Positions 1 to 26,436 are shown, counted from the first letter of the stretch. The stretch: 64,000 nt of DNA from Amorphochlora amoebiformis (GCA_054601695.1 BAAHQB010000052.1:682001-746000); one strand, 5' to 3'. The notes: generated by a model from the sequence alone, not told the origin. Program-made: numbers and translations.

Positions 1-28
1 CACGCACACACACACACACACATATACA

Positions 29-105
<77 letters not shown>

Positions 106-165
106 GAAAACATATATATATATATATGTACATGTTCCTTATACATTTGGAATGAACATGTCAAA

Positions 166-211
<46 letters not shown>

Positions 212-278
212 ATATATACATAAACACATGTTTTTAAACATACATAAAAACATATGTTTATGCATAACAATAATATAT

Positions 279-325
<47 letters not shown>

Positions 326-545
326 GTTCATATATATAGTTGCATATACTTCATGCACATAAATATTCATGGCATATAATCCGCATATTCACATATTATA
401 TTATTCTCAGATGTTCGTATTAAAAAAAAAAAGTTATACCTATTCCATACCATACATACACACACCCGCATGTACATATATCACGCGTACACATGCGTGC
501 AACACGAAAGTACACCGTACGACAAACCCACCCTATTTCATCTAG
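1..545. other. Intron sequence of the left kinase
   Basis: (TA)n with a short unique part at 340-540. The 3' splice site of the first visible kinase exon is CTAG at 542-545. No exon for the glycine loop or ATP lysine is recognisable here, so the gene begins further left. Confidence 0.7.
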
Positions 546-11131
<10,586 letters not shown>

Positions 11132-11802
11132 ACTACTAGAACTAGATACATAATTAATTTAATGAGAATTTAACTGTAAACTAGGGTGTGTATTGTTTCT
11201 GGTTATGAGTGTGAATTTATGAAATAAGATTCACTGACCAAATTCTAGAAATTGATCCAATGATCATGAGTGACAGTTTCAATTCAATTACGTTGTAGGC
11301 TAAGCTTCTAGAGCTAGTTAATAATGATAATTTACTATATTTAGTTTATGTTGTACCTGGATATACTCTACTATAGCTAGTCTAGATACTCTAGATATAA
11401 TTTTTTTATATATTTTTATATGCTCTAGATTTTTCGCAATATCTGGTCACTGCGATGTATCTAGTGTATAGTATATACATATATATATGTACACACACAC
11501 ACAAATAAATATATATATATATATATTTCTATATAATATATACTAGGTATATGTAATATGTTTACTGTGGTTTTATGGATATCGTATCAGTGGCGTCATA
11601 TCACTCAAAAAACTACACATCAAATTAAAGTTTCAGCTGCATGATTTACAACACAACTTAACGGCGGAACATCAACTCTCCGGCCGGGTGTACATGCATA
11701 CATCCAAATCCGGGCGACTGGGCGTCTAACTAGCTACCGTGACTAGAAGTTAGCAATATTGTCGTGGGAAGTCTAAAAGGGTGGAGGAGGGGGTCAGGTA
11801 GC
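11132..11802. other. Tail-to-tail spacer between kinase and RPS20 with a CTAG-rich island
   Basis: No gene is visible. The part at about 11135-11460 has roughly a dozen CTAG tetramers. The part at 11570-11800 is GC-balanced unique sequence without a convincing reading frame. Confidence 0.6.
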
Positions 11803-12254
11803 TTAGAAGGACTCCTCAGGGATGGTAATTTCAACCTCTACTCCTGGATGGGTTGGTAAATTATTAAGCCAAGTTCTCAAAAAGTGATTTATTGTATATA
11901 ATATGTTAGTTATGTATACTATATGTATATATATTAATATATTATATATATGTATATATATATAATATATGTTATAATATATAAATGTAAACAGATAAGC
12001 GCTTGCATAGAAATATTTGTATTTGTACTCGCTATGTTGTCATACATGTTTTGTTTTTCATATCTAAATGGATCACAATTTATATTTATCAAGTATACAT
12101 AATATTATATGTAAATGTGAAATATATGCAATTATATATATTTGTATATTATAAAATGTACATACCCGGCTCAATATTGATGGAAGTGATCTGACGGACA
12201 ACCTCAGACGGCGAGTGAAGGTCAATAACCCTGCAGATACGAGATTTATAAATG

Positions 12255-12300
<46 letters not shown>

Positions 12301-12330
12301 CTACATACGAGATTTATAAATATATGCATG

Positions 12331-12381
<51 letters not shown>

Positions 12382-12723
12382 ATATATAATATATATATAT
12401 ATATATTATATATTTACATGTACATATACTACACACACAATATATAGATATATATGGATGTATATTTATGTATCTTTATATGTAAATTACACGAAAATAT
12501 GTATATTCCATCGACTTAAAATGCACACATGAAAAATTACCTCTTGTGGATGCGCATCTCGAAACGGTCCCAGGTGTTGGTACCCTCTCCACACGGTGAC
12601 TTACGCGTTGTGATACGAAGGAACTTAGTGGGAAGACGGACAGGCCCTAGAAGGCGTATGAAGTTATAGGTATTACATATTATTGACAGTATTAAGCTGT
12701 AAATATGTGTTTTAGTTACAATG

Positions 12724-12812
<89 letters not shown>

Positions 12813-13532
12813 TTAGATGTATATGTCATAGATATATTATACATATAGATATAATATACACATTAACAAATGAATAAATAAGTATTATTTATATGTGTGG
12901 GTGTGTGTAATATGTGTGAAATACATATGTTCAATAATAAGTATATGTACATAGGATAATATATATATATAATTCATATGTATACAAAGATATATAATAA
13001 ACTACACATATATTTATTACCAGAGAACTTAAGTCCACGCTGGTTGGAACGCTGGATCAGGAGGGAGCAGACTGCGCAAAACAAAATCAAGAAATTAGCA
13101 TCCTGACTTCAGATCGAGTCCCAAGGAGTGCCCAGAAATCCTCTCGATGCTATATATAATCAAGAAGAAACTGAACGGCCAGCCAAAGGGCATGATCGTG
13201 TACATATTTAGCTTGATGCAAAAAGCTGCATATCCCTAGATTTGAGGGCAATAAGCACGAATTTCCCGGTTTCAACGTTAAAAGAGAATGTTGGTTAAAT
13301 TCCAAATGTAGCAACAAAGAAGGAGTGGCTAGAATCTCTTCTTCGTTGATAAAGTCCATGAACCAACCACCTCTGTCTCATTTTCACGTTTCTTTAGGGA
13401 AAGTATCGTAAAAGAGAAGAACTCACCTTTCTCGAGAGCCTTAACCTTACGCGACGAAAGGGTGATACGGATACGGGAGACCTTCTCCTGGGTCTCCACG
13501 GCTTTTTTTGGCTTCGCGGCGAGGGTGGCCAT
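11803..13532 (-). CDS. RPS20: 40S ribosomal protein uS10 (RPS20), complete
   Basis: This is a structural protein of the small ribosomal subunit. Five exons on the minus strand (13532-13427, 13071-13021, 12646-12541, 12230-12166, 11843-11803) join in phase into exactly 123 codons, giving 122 residues from ATG at 13532 to TAA at 11803-11805. This matches the usual 115-125 residue length of eukaryotic uS10. Family signatures are [58 protein letters not shown] and the terminal [11 protein letters not shown]. The N-terminal Ala/Lys-rich extension is ordinary for the family. Introns are GT-AG and (TA)n-rich. The gene is tail-to-tail with the kinase on its left and head-to-head with the phosphatase on its right, so the roughly 1.6 kb to the right may hold a shared promoter. 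Confidence 0.97.
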
Positions 13533-14122
13533 GCTGTCCGTGTGGTATTTCGCCGAAGTCAAATCACCGATTTCCAGATTAATTCTTCGGCTGCACGACA
13601 GATCATTTCGGGACATCCATGGGACACATTATTCGACTTGCATTCACCAGCAAGCCCGCCTCTCTCCTGGGGCATACTATCACTTATCTATACGGGCGAG
13701 GATGAAGCTAGCGATATTGTCTCGGTTAATCAAGCCGGCTCGTGTGGCGGCAGTAGGGTCGACGATAATGGGTACTTGGCGGCAACGCTTTTTAAAAATC
13801 CTTTGCGTTGGGATAGCAGGAAGAAGGCCACCGGGATTTTGGAGGGCCGGATGTTTACTCCATACTACAGATATTGCGTGCTCTTTCTGGGTTGTGATGT
13901 GATCTCGTACTTTTTTTTTGGTTGTTCGTTTATCGCTTAGGCGCGTATCTGTTTGGTGATGTTGGAGGTTCGAAGGCTGAGGATCATGGCGGAAGGGGAA
14001 GGCTAAGGGTATGTGAAGATTTTTTTAATTTTTTGGTATCATGGATGAATTTTCATAGGTGTTAATGATGTGTACAAATACCCAGTAGTAAACGTATATA
14101 CAAATATACATACATACACATA

Positions 14123-14187
<65 letters not shown>

Positions 14188-14287
14188 CGCATGTTTACAT
14201 GTAACAACCACAATATATCCACATATATATATTTATTTATTTATATATGTATATATGTATTTATATTTATATGTATATATATAAATA

Positions 14288-14330
<43 letters not shown>

Positions 14331-14415
14331 TTATATTTATACGTATATATATATATATACATATATATCATATATATATATATATATATAAATATATATC
14401 ATATATCATGTATAC

Positions 14416-14451
<36 letters not shown>

Positions 14452-14533
14452 TATAATATACATATATATATATATATTTGATATACATACACACACGCAT
14501 ATATATATATATATATATATAAATACATATATT

Positions 14534-14585
<52 letters not shown>

Positions 14586-14588
14586 GTA

Positions 14589-14654
<66 letters not shown>

Positions 14655-14781
14655 AATATATATATATATATGTGTGTGTGTATATATATGTGTATATATA
14701 TTATAGTGCATATTTATACAATATAAATATTATATAATAGATGTATATATATATATATATTACATATATATATATATATGC

Positions 14782-14866
<85 letters not shown>

Positions 14867-15060
14867 TATAAAATGTATGAATACAATCCTACATTTAATA
14901 TACATATATGTATATATATATATATAGAAATATATATTTTGGATAAATATATATATATATATATGTGTGTGTAATGTATGTTATGTAGTTATTCTACATT
15001 ATGTCATATCCAGATATATTTCCATGTACACATATGTGTATGTATGTGTACATATATAGA

Positions 15061-15136
<76 letters not shown>

Positions 15137-15172
15137 AATGTAAATAAATATCTTGTATATTCTGTTTTACAG
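13533..15172. promoter_or_regulatory. Divergent spacer between RPS20 and the phosphatase; probable promoter region
   Basis: 13533-14040 is non-repetitive and GC-balanced and lies between two head-to-head genes, so it should contain both promoters, the RPS20 5' UTR and probably the missing first exon of the phosphatase. Two overlapping plus-strand frames (ending at 13902 and 13940) exist, but neither leads to a donor in the phase the next exon needs. 14100-15170 is (TA)n. Confidence 0.5.
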
Positions 15173-15429
15173 TCCAAAAGTTGCGTATTATGTATGTTTG
15201 TATATATATACATATATATATATATATATTATGTATATATATTATATATATATATATATATAATTTATATGTATACAAATATATTATATATGTATACACT
15301 ACATATATTAAATATATGTAATAGAAATATTTACACCGAAATTTATATCCATTCCAGGTCATTTTCATTCGTCACGGAGAATCTGAGAACAACGTAAACT
15401 TACTTACATAGAAATATAGTATTATGCAC

Positions 15430-15486
<57 letters not shown>

Positions 15487-15493
15487 ACATACT

Positions 15494-15525
<32 letters not shown>

Positions 15526-15675
15526 CATATATATTATATGTACATGTTTACATATATACGTGTATGTGAAAATATTCATATATGTTAAAATATATACCTA
15601 TATATTTCCTAAAATATTATCATACACCTTTAATATACATGTGTTTATATGGTGTATAGTGATACCTATATGTAA

Positions 15676-15726
<51 letters not shown>

Positions 15727-15760
15727 GTATTTATATATATATATATATATATATAAATTT

Positions 15761-15803
<43 letters not shown>

Positions 15804-15861
15804 ATACATATATGTGTATTTATATATAATAATATATATATATATACATATTTATAAATAT

Positions 15862-15918
<57 letters not shown>

Positions 15919-16402
15919 GAGTAAATATATATATATATCATATGTACAGATGACACATTCACACTACATAACAAAACATTACCCCAATTCATAACAGATT
16001 CTCTGTCGGGTGTCGTTTGACCATTATAAAAAGTATCGAAAGCCAGATCCGAAACTCTCCAAGCTGGTATTAAACAGTACATACGTATACATATATATAT
16101 ATATATATATATATAAATATATCAATATATATTGTGTATATATGTGTATGTATATATCTACATATATATACATATGTATATATATTACATATGTTGTTCT
16201 TAAAACATATATATATATATATATGTTTTTATATATACATACACATTACATATACTTTTATACATAGGTATAATATACATCATATATAATATATATATAT
16301 ATATGTGTGTGTGTACGTTTATAGTACACATCACATATATATTATATAAATATATGTATGTATGGATACAACAAATGTCAAAAGACAGATCCGAAAGTCA
16401 AC

Positions 16403-16455
<53 letters not shown>

Positions 16456-16863
16456 AAATATATAATATGTGTACATATATATATACAAAATGTACAACAC
16501 TCATACATAGGGAGAAGCCCAAGCCCTAGCAGCGGCCGATTACTTTGAGAAGGTTACAACCTACACCCTAACCCTAACCCTAACCCGAACCTTAGGTCTA
16601 ACCCTAACCCTCACCCTAGAACCCACCCGTTGTGAGCCCGATATCTCAGATACTCGTGTCGCCTATGACAAGGGGTAAGCATTGTCTTTGGAAGGGTTAG
16701 GAATTATGATTTATTCTCACCATTGGGCTATGTCTGCAAGTGTCATAAGCTTGGATGTACGTGCTATAGTCTGGTTTTGGTCTCTCTTCCTTCTTTTGAT
16801 CTGGGGTGGGGGTTTGGGATATTCGGAGGGGTTGCTATATATACTACATGTAAAATTAGGTTC

Positions 16864-16895
<32 letters not shown>

Positions 16896-17085
16896 GATAT
16901 AATACATATGTAAATTGTATTTATTATTATTATTATTATGTATGTATATATATATATGTATGTGTAACATACATATACATTAAATATGCTTAAAAATAAA
17001 ACATGTATAGATACATATATATTATATGTGTATATACATATATGTAGATATGCAAATATAAATATTTATATATATATATATATAA

Positions 17086-17124
<39 letters not shown>

Positions 17125-17131
17125 TAAATAT

Positions 17132-17164
<33 letters not shown>

Positions 17165-17213
17165 AATAAAAGATATATGAATACCAGATATCTATCATAT
17201 GTATATTGTATAT

Positions 17214-17244
<31 letters not shown>

Positions 17245-17333
17245 GTAATATATGAACATATATAGGGTAATAACATACATATGCATATGTAATAATGTAA
17301 AAATCAATTTAATTCATACAGATATATATTGCA

Positions 17334-17364
<31 letters not shown>

Positions 17365-17956
17365 GTATATGTATATACACGTACCTATGCACATGCATAT
17401 ACGTGTTTATGCATATCTATCACATACATACAATATATATGTGTATATATATACACATATATATGTGTATATTATACATACATACATACATATATATATA
17501 CATATATATATGTGTGTGTATTCGAATATATATATATATATATAATACATACATATATATTAATGTATATTATATACAAATTTATGCATACTATATTATA
17601 CATAGCTCTCATGACTGCGAAGCCGATAGCTGAGAAATTGAAACGTAACATATACACAGAGTTATTTACATATGTATTATATATCTTTATATATTGACAT
17701 ATAATATATATCCCTAAATATATTTGCATATAATATATATATATATATATATTGATATATATATATATATATATATATATGGACATTATACACAAGTATT
17801 GGTATATTATACACAAGTATTGGTATATTCAAATTTACAAAATACACATGTACAAAATACATACATACACACATATATACATACATATGTACATATATAC
17901 ATATATACATACATACATGCATATATCCCTAGATACAAATATATACGTGTAATATA

Positions 17957-17989
<33 letters not shown>

Positions 17990-18600
17990 TACATATATAT
18001 ATACATGTGATATACATGGATATACATATATATATATATGTATATATATATACCAAATATAGGTATACATGTATACATATATCCAAATCTTTTTTCCGTA
18101 ACTTGTCATACACACACAGCAAAAGCATTCTTCCAATTCGTTGTTTCCCTCCCTCCTGCTTCAGACCACTCATGTGTATCTATATCATCAGTTGCACCTG
18201 TAGTCTGGGCGGACCTATACGAAGTACCACTATCCTTAATGCAAACCTCATCCCCATCTCTTCTCCCCTACCCCCCCTTCCAAACGACCGTCTCACTCCC
18301 ATCTATCTCACTAAGCGTGGTATTTGCTATTTATGTCTCTCTTCTGCTTTCTATTCTTCATATGCATATGATATACGAGTTGTGTGTACGATGCTATGTG
18401 TGTGTATATATTTGTGTTAAATCAGGTTGGAGGATGCTTTGGGGGGCAGGAAGGGGTAAATATATGCTACATTTAGCCAGTATATATATATATATATATA
18501 TATATTTAATATATATATATATATTATATATATATAAGTACATATTTTTGTATATATGTATAAATTCAAAGGTTTACATAGTATAAATATTTCTTTATAT

Positions 18601-18631
<31 letters not shown>

Positions 18632-18710
18632 AACATCCATGTCTTGACACATATGCATACATTTGTACTTCTATATATATACATATGTCAATATACTTTT
18701 CCGTCAAACG

Positions 18711-18749
<39 letters not shown>

Positions 18750-18793
18750 TACATATATATATGTATGTATATTTTTTTTATATTATGTACATA

Positions 18794-18837
<44 letters not shown>

Positions 18838-18974
18838 TAAATATATAATATATACATAGCATGCTTATATACGTATATTAGAACTTCTGGGGTGATGGAG
18901 GGCTAAAGCGATCCGACATGAAGACACAATTCCCCAAATTCAAACTTCCGAGTAACATTACCGAGAAAGGGGTA

Positions 18975-19015
<41 letters not shown>

Positions 19016-19024
19016 GCATATATG

Positions 19025-19068
<44 letters not shown>

Positions 19069-19209
19069 TATACATGCATATACATATGTACACAAATATA
19101 TATATATATATGTATATATATATATTAATAAGTATATTTGTATAATAATATTTTCTATATGGATAGTATATAGGTTTACATATTACATATATACCTACAT
19201 ATATATACC

Positions 19210-19244
<35 letters not shown>

Positions 19245-19422
19245 CTGTATTATATAACTTGTGCATTCATATATATTACATAAATATATATATATAAATC
19301 ATATATATTATATATATATATATACCTACTATATTTATATATACACCGTTTCATGTATTCATAGTGGTATCCTCGTGGGCTGAAGAAAGAGTCTACGGAG
19401 CACGGTCAGCGCAGGTTGTATG

Positions 19423-19477
<55 letters not shown>

Positions 19478-19764
19478 TATGTATTATATACATACACATA
19501 CACATTTGTATGTATGTGTACATACATATATATACACATTTTTATACATATATATATATTATACATATGTATATATACATATGGATATATGCATACATGT
19601 GTACATAATACATATATATTATATACTTATATATATAATATACATATATATATACATGTATATTTAGGTAATATATTGCGCATGCAAAAGCATGTACATG
19701 CATGAATGTATACTTACAGGAATATGTAAATGTACATGGAAAACGCATGATATGCAGTTGTACA

Positions 19765-19823
<59 letters not shown>

Positions 19824-19852
19824 TTACATTTATTTATATATATTAATATGAA

Positions 19853-19887
<35 letters not shown>

Positions 19888-19983
19888 GTATATATGTATT
19901 CACAATTACATATATACATATATATATGTATGTGTAACTGAAATATAGATGTATTACAATGTCGTATGTGCGTAATGCATACA

Positions 19984-20037
<54 letters not shown>

Positions 20038-20122
20038 GTATATGTATGTATAAGTGTACATATGGATGTAATACAATGTCCTTATGTAAAGCATAAGTGT
20101 GTATCTACGAGTGTTTACATGC

Positions 20123-20169
<47 letters not shown>

Positions 20170-20211
20170 TATATATATATATATATACATATGTGTGTGT
20201 GTGTAACAATC

Positions 20212-20247
<36 letters not shown>

Positions 20248-21158
20248 TATATATTATATACAAGAATTAATGAATCATCTGTATAGAGCCGCCGCCCTTG
20301 CTGAGAGACTTCGGGATATGGCTATGGGGTACTTATATACATATATTATGTAAGTATTATATATTATACATATATAAATTATTGGGGTAAATAATTATGT
20401 AATATATATATATATATATATATGTATTATATACATATCTTATGTAAGGATTATACATTAGACATATATAGATATACATATATATATACGATATATATAT
20501 ACATATAAATATAAATATATATATATATTCATATAAAAACGTAAATATATATATATATATATATATGTGTGTATATAAACATATATGCATATATATATTT
20601 ATACATATAGTATATAAGAATAATATATATATATGGGGTATATAACTCAGAGTTGAAGGCGATAAAAACGTCTTAGTGGTTGCGCATTTTGACACGATTG
20701 ACTTGGTACTCATATGCCCATATCTTTGTTATATATATATATATATGTATATTTCTATATATATATGTGTGTATATATATACAGTGAAGCATTTAAATAT
20801 ATCTATATTTTTTACTTAAAAATATATTATATATATATATATATATATCACAATATATATATATATATGTATTCTAATATACATGTATATGTGTAAATAT
20901 AGAAAATTAATACGTCAAATGTAAATATGCAATATATATTACACGTATACATATATACATATATATATATATATACATATATATAAATATATATATATAT
21001 ATGTATATATATATACATTATATATAAGTATGTATATATATATATACGTATACGTAACAAATAAATATACATATGAGTATGAAAAATACGTTTTTGATGT
21101 ATGTGTTACAATAAAAACAAATATGATATTATTATTCCATTATTACACTGCTACTATA

Positions 21159-21213
<55 letters not shown>

Positions 21214-21444
21214 CATACGTACATATATACATATATAATATATATATATACATATTACAATATATATATATACATATGTCTCATATATATATATATATAT
21301 ATATATACATATGTATATATATATATATATCATATAAATTATATATATGTCAATATACAGTTGATGCGTAACCTTCTTGAGATCAATGCGGACGTCAAGG
21401 ATACGGTAAAATATATATGTTTTTCTGTCCATACATATGTATTG

Positions 21445-21481
<37 letters not shown>

Positions 21482-21678
21482 TAGAGAGAGAAAAGAAATA
21501 CCACTCTTCCCATGATCTCATATATGTATCCGCAGCCGGTGGAGTTTGCACATTCGCCGAGAAAAATATTTTCATATTCATCAATATGTACCCTCAGCAC
21601 CCCGGTGTAGTTTGCCAACACTATAACGCCGCCTTGTCCTGCATCGACATCGATTCCAAGGTACTAAACCCCACATAA
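15173..21678 (+). CDS. Histidine phosphatase superfamily (phosphoglycerate-mutase fold) protein, 5' exon not located
   Basis: Members transfer a phosphate through a catalytic histidine. Phase-consistent exons are 15173-15191, 15358-15393, 15998-16066, 16511-16552, 16620-16674, 17606-17644, 18192-18223, 18426-18455, 18882-18971, 19365-19414, 20287-20328, 20651-20705, 21361-21405 and 21536-21678. They total about 245 residues. The first catalytic motif is [12 protein letters not shown]. The SPxxRAxxTA signature reads [18 protein letters not shown], followed by DLYEVGGCFGG. The second catalytic His lies in [20 protein letters not shown] large insert with NFWGDGGLK separates these parts. The last exon starts in one frame (PVEFAHSP) and ends in another ([11 protein letters not shown]), which suggests one base missing in the A5 run at 21562-21566, then TAA at 21676-21678. 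The start codon must lie between about 13540 and 15172 but is not assigned. Substrate cannot be inferred. Confidence 0.85.
16562..16619 (+). repeat. Short CCCTAA array forming the whole of a phosphatase intron end
   Basis: The intron 16553-16619 (67 nt) consists almost entirely of ACCCTAACCCTAA-type units and ends CACCCTAG|AAC. The repeat itself supplies both a pyrimidine-rich tract and CTAAC branch-like motifs. Confidence 0.85.
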
Positions 21679-22942
21679 AAAAGCAAAGCTAGCAATCCTA
21701 TGAATTATTTGAAGGTATGATTTACACACCTATATATATATATATATATATATATATGCAATACATATAAATATATACATATATATATATATATATATAT
21801 GAATATATTTATATTTCTGAATATATTCCCAAATATACACGCGAGTAAAAATATATAATAAGGCTACGCGCCCTGCCAAACTCCTTTTTGCAAACCGGGC
21901 GGATCATCTACCGTACGACTTAGTTGATTGGGAGAACTTGGGTATCGTCTAAATAGTGATGTAGCCTGGAACGGGATCAAAACATGAACAAACACAGCAA
22001 ACAACCTGGAGGATCTGTATCGAAGTTGGCTAGGCAATTCTCCAGATGCTCGGGATAGTAGAGAAGATTTAATTTATAATTCTCAATTTACTGTATGAAT
22101 TATTCAAATTATTAACAGTAAAGCGGAGGTTGATGAGGTCAGAGTGTGTCGTTCTCTAGGTTCTAGATATTTTAGAAGTTTCTCACCGATCATGCCTGAC
22201 CTAGTGACGTTCTAGGAAGTTCAGAGTTAACTTTGTACTAGTTGTAAGCCTGGCCTCGTACTAGACTAGTCATAGTAGTCACAGTTAGCCAGAGCTAGTC
22301 TCAGAGTCTAGTCTCCTAGGTCTCTAGAGTCTAGACTAAGTAAGTTTTAACCTAGATAACTACTAGAACTAGTATAATATGTCCTACATACGTATATCTA
22401 CTAGATCTAGTATAAATTATGACTATATCTAGATATACTAGATATAAAGTATAGATATCTAGCGCTCTATATAGAACTGGCAAAAATCTATGACCTAGCC
22501 TGAGTCAAATATTAACTAGGTCTAGTAGGTCCAGTCAAGTCTAGCAAGTAGACTAGTAGATACTAGACATATACTCTAGAGGACTCTACAGATACTCCAG
22601 ATACTCTAGATACTAGATTAATTGTCATAAAATTCAATATTCAGGTCCTGAGTTGTCACATCTACCAGATCTAGCCTCTAGAGCCTCTCTAGCCTGTCGA
22701 GTGCAATCTAGGCAATCAGTGGAGCTTTGATGTTGATTGTCAATTTGTTAAATTTACAATTAACATCGATAGTGACAGATGGTCCGGATTGAAGATTTCG
22801 TATTTCGTCTAGTTCGTAGACTCTAGAGATTAGCTCTAGTAGCTAGTCTAGAGACTTTGTATAATTCCTGTGCTTGCTCTGGAATAACCCGTGTCTGTGG
22901 TCTAAACAGCGAATTGAGATCCTCTAGATATCCCCGTTTTGC
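21679..22942. other. Spacer after the phosphatase with a strong CTAG-rich island
   Basis: 22060-22930 contains around 40 CTAG tetramers by eye, against 3-4 expected for random sequence, in contexts such as TCTAGA, ACTAGT and CCTAGG. There is no long reading frame. 21840-22060 is unique sequence with only short open stretches. Confidence 0.7.
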
Positions 22943-24719
22943 TCACATCACGTAAACTGGGACTGAACATTGCTTTAGTTGCTGGGAGATCTACCGGGGA
23001 CCCAGCTACCGAGCTACGGATCTGTTATATTTTGTTTTATACCCCTGTATATTCCTACATATATATATATATATATGTATATAATATATATATATATACA
23101 CGTGTACATATGTATATATATATATATATGCATATGTACATTTATATCACAAGTATACTGCTGGCGAAAGGATAGTGGTGTACGTTTATTGCATACGTAT
23201 TTTTTTACAGAATGTATGTATATATATATATATATATGTATACATACATAAACACATACACACACAAATATATATATATATATATATAAATGTATATATA
23301 TATATATATACATGTATGTATACATGATATACACAGAAGTACAAATGCACATGCACACACACGCACACACACACACATATACACACACATAATATATACA
23401 TATATATATATATATACACACACATATATATAATTTACAAAACACCAGTTATTAATACCAACAAGCGTTACGATTATTAATACCAACATGCATTACTACA
23501 TATTTGATGTTCTTTTTTGTATAACATGTAGAAATATATATTTAACGCAGATATAAATACATATATATATATATATTAATATGCGAATATATATATATAT
23601 ATATGTATATACAAATATATATATATATATATATATATGTATAATATATATACATGTAGTTATACATGCATATACATATATTACATAATATATATATATA
23701 TATATATTATATTCTAGATAAATATTTATTGTTTTCATTATGTTATAATCCAGCAATACCTTCCCATCTGGCGTGGGATCCAGGCTGCGAATAGTGCTTT
23801 TCCGCGTCCCTGTCCTCTTTTCGTCGAATACCTGCCATTTTTGGCATTTGGTCGCTTATGTTCGGCTTCTCTCTATCTATATTTTTCTCCCTTTACTCCT
23901 CCTGCCCTCTCTTCGCACCTTCCATGTCTCTACCTGGCCTGCGCGCTCTCTCCGGGCCGCTCTCTCTCTGGGCCGCTCTCTCTGGGCCGCTCTCTCTCTC
24001 TCTGGGCCGCGCTCTCTCTCTGCTCTTTTTCTCTCTCTCTTTCTCTGACTCTCTCTCTCTCGCTCCCCGTCTGTCACTCCTTTTATACTATCTCCCCTCT
24101 TCCACCTTCACGGCTCGAAAGCACCCGTGTATATATCTACACAGCTACTACACACATCCTAACGGTCTCAAATACCCACATACATATTTACACGGCCACT
24201 GTGTGTTTTCCACGACCCACAAAACACCCATAAACCCATGTACATATTTACACGTATGTACACCAACCTTCACGTTTACAAACCGTGGGAACATGCAGAC
24301 TGGCTGTATAATATTCACATGTTCATAGTCATTCATAACCCGTAAGCATATTTTCGCGAAAACGTACATGCTCTAACGGGTCTTACGGCAAGTATATATG
24401 TGTGCTTTTACATGGAAAAGACTCCATGCTCTCACCCATGACATTTACATTGAACCCCTCTCTCACCTATAACATATTCCTCTCTTTCTTCGTCTCATTC
24501 CGTCTATCTATCAATTAGAAATATTCAACAATTCTCACACTCTTTTCTTTTTTTTCTCTCTCTCTCTCACACACACACACATACATGTATATATATATAT
24601 ATATATATTATAGCACATATATATTTACGGATATATACATATATATATATATATTTATATATATTACATATATATATATATGATATATACATATATATAT
24701 ATATATTTATATATATTAC

Positions 24720-24756
<37 letters not shown>

Positions 24757-25078
24757 TCTGGATTCACAAGCAATCTCATTGATTCTCACCTTTTCTCTAT
24801 CTTGATCTTTCTGATTCTCTCTCTCACTCTCTCCCTCTCTGTTATTTATGATATTACCTCTACGTCATCGTATTGGTCGGATCCCGAGGCGTTTACGTCC
24901 CCGAAATTCGCATATGAATACTGGGCCTCTCTCGTGCTAAATGTAGATAGGTGCATAAGGATAGATATTTATACATGTATACGTTATAAATGTATTTATA
25001 TTGTACATTCACATAGTATATGTATGTGTATGTATATGTATACATGTATATATATTTATTTATGTTTTCATACATAAA

Positions 25079-25114
<36 letters not shown>

Positions 25115-25789
25115 TTATTTGCATGTAAAAGAAAGCATAAATCTGTACATTAGATATATACAGAAACCCAGGAAGTGAGTGTAACCTAAGGCGATCTCAC
25201 ACAGCACCCTTTCCAGGAATTTTTATACTTATGTACATATGTATGCATATATACACACACATATATATATATTTATAATATATATATATATATATATAAT
25301 TACATAATTATTATTTATAAATTCACACAGACAAAAGGAGAGAGAGATAATAGGATGATCCATGATATGATTCCCAGGATTAGTACATACGTATAAATGA
25401 TATGATTCCAAGGATTAGTACATACATATAAGAATACCTATGTTCATATATATATATATATGTATATTATATGTGTGTATACACATGCACAAATGATACA
25501 TGTCCATATACATTTATACACTGTAGCATATATACATACATACATATACATACATACACATGTAATATGTATATAAATATGCACATACATCTAGATTTAT
25601 ACATGTGCACACACCACACATACGTAAATGTATTCGTACACACACACACAGATATATATGTATATATATATATATGTATACATATATATATTGAATATAC
25701 ATATATATATATATATATATATATTGGATACATATATATATATATATTTATATATACATATTGAATATATATATATATATATAATATGT

Positions 25790-25827
<38 letters not shown>

Positions 25828-26060
25828 GTACATACAAACAGAAAAAGCGAGAATGTTAGCTAGCAATATAATTTCCAAGATGAGTACATTAATATTCATA
25901 AATATTATATATATATATATACATACATATATATATGTAGATATGTATTGTATGCGGTATATATCTGCATTATAATTATACTTATATACATACATGCATA
26001 CAAAGGGAATATAACCTATGACGAACCCGCGTAACAGTGTTTCCAGAATTAGTTATCGAT
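22943..26060 (-). CDS. Four phase-compatible exons downstream of the kinase: alternative C-terminus or separate small gene
   Basis: Minus-strand exons at 26060-26016, 24936-24858, 23831-23760 and 22981-22943 join in phase. They read [51 protein letters not shown] and [12 protein letters not shown], then TGA at 22943-22945. All have GT-AG borders. No conserved domain is recognised; composition is Ser/Asp/Arg-rich, like a regulatory tail. If the last kinase exon (26540-26437) used an internal GT at minus-strand TCATC|GTCAAC, its phase would fit the first of these exons, so they may be an alternative tail of the kinase. No ATG at the 5' side was identified. A degraded copy of the first exon's 3' end lies at about 25172-25212. 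Confidence 0.5.
25340..25430. repeat. Tandem duplication with unit GATATGATTCC(A)AGGATTAGTACATAC
   Basis: The unit at about 25370-25395 is repeated at 25399-25429 with two differences. It lies in a TA-rich intron or spacer. Confidence 0.8.
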
Positions 26061-26436
26061 CTAGATGCCTTTATTACCGATTTTCTATTACTCACTAACG
26101 GCTCAGACTTTGTCCTAGGAGCCCTATATATTACATACATTTTCATATGTAACAATTTTATATGAACGTATATACATAAATATATATGTACATGTAAAAA
26201 ATATATGTTAGATTCATAAACACACACACATATGTATGTATATATTATATACAAATGTATACATATATATATATATGTATATATATATATTTATAGTGTA
26301 TACATATAAGTAAACACATATACGTATACGTACACATTTGAATATTTGTATAAATATACATATACAAATAAAGGTAGAGATAGGGTAGACAGGCGAGAGT
26401 AAGAAGGAGAGGGAATAAGGAGGGCTTCCAGAATTT

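Noticed and set aside
13462-13940. Two plus-strand frames of 146 and 132 codons next to RPS20
   Set aside because: The first part overlaps the RPS20 first exon. The remainder may hide the phosphatase start, but neither frame reaches a donor in the needed phase.
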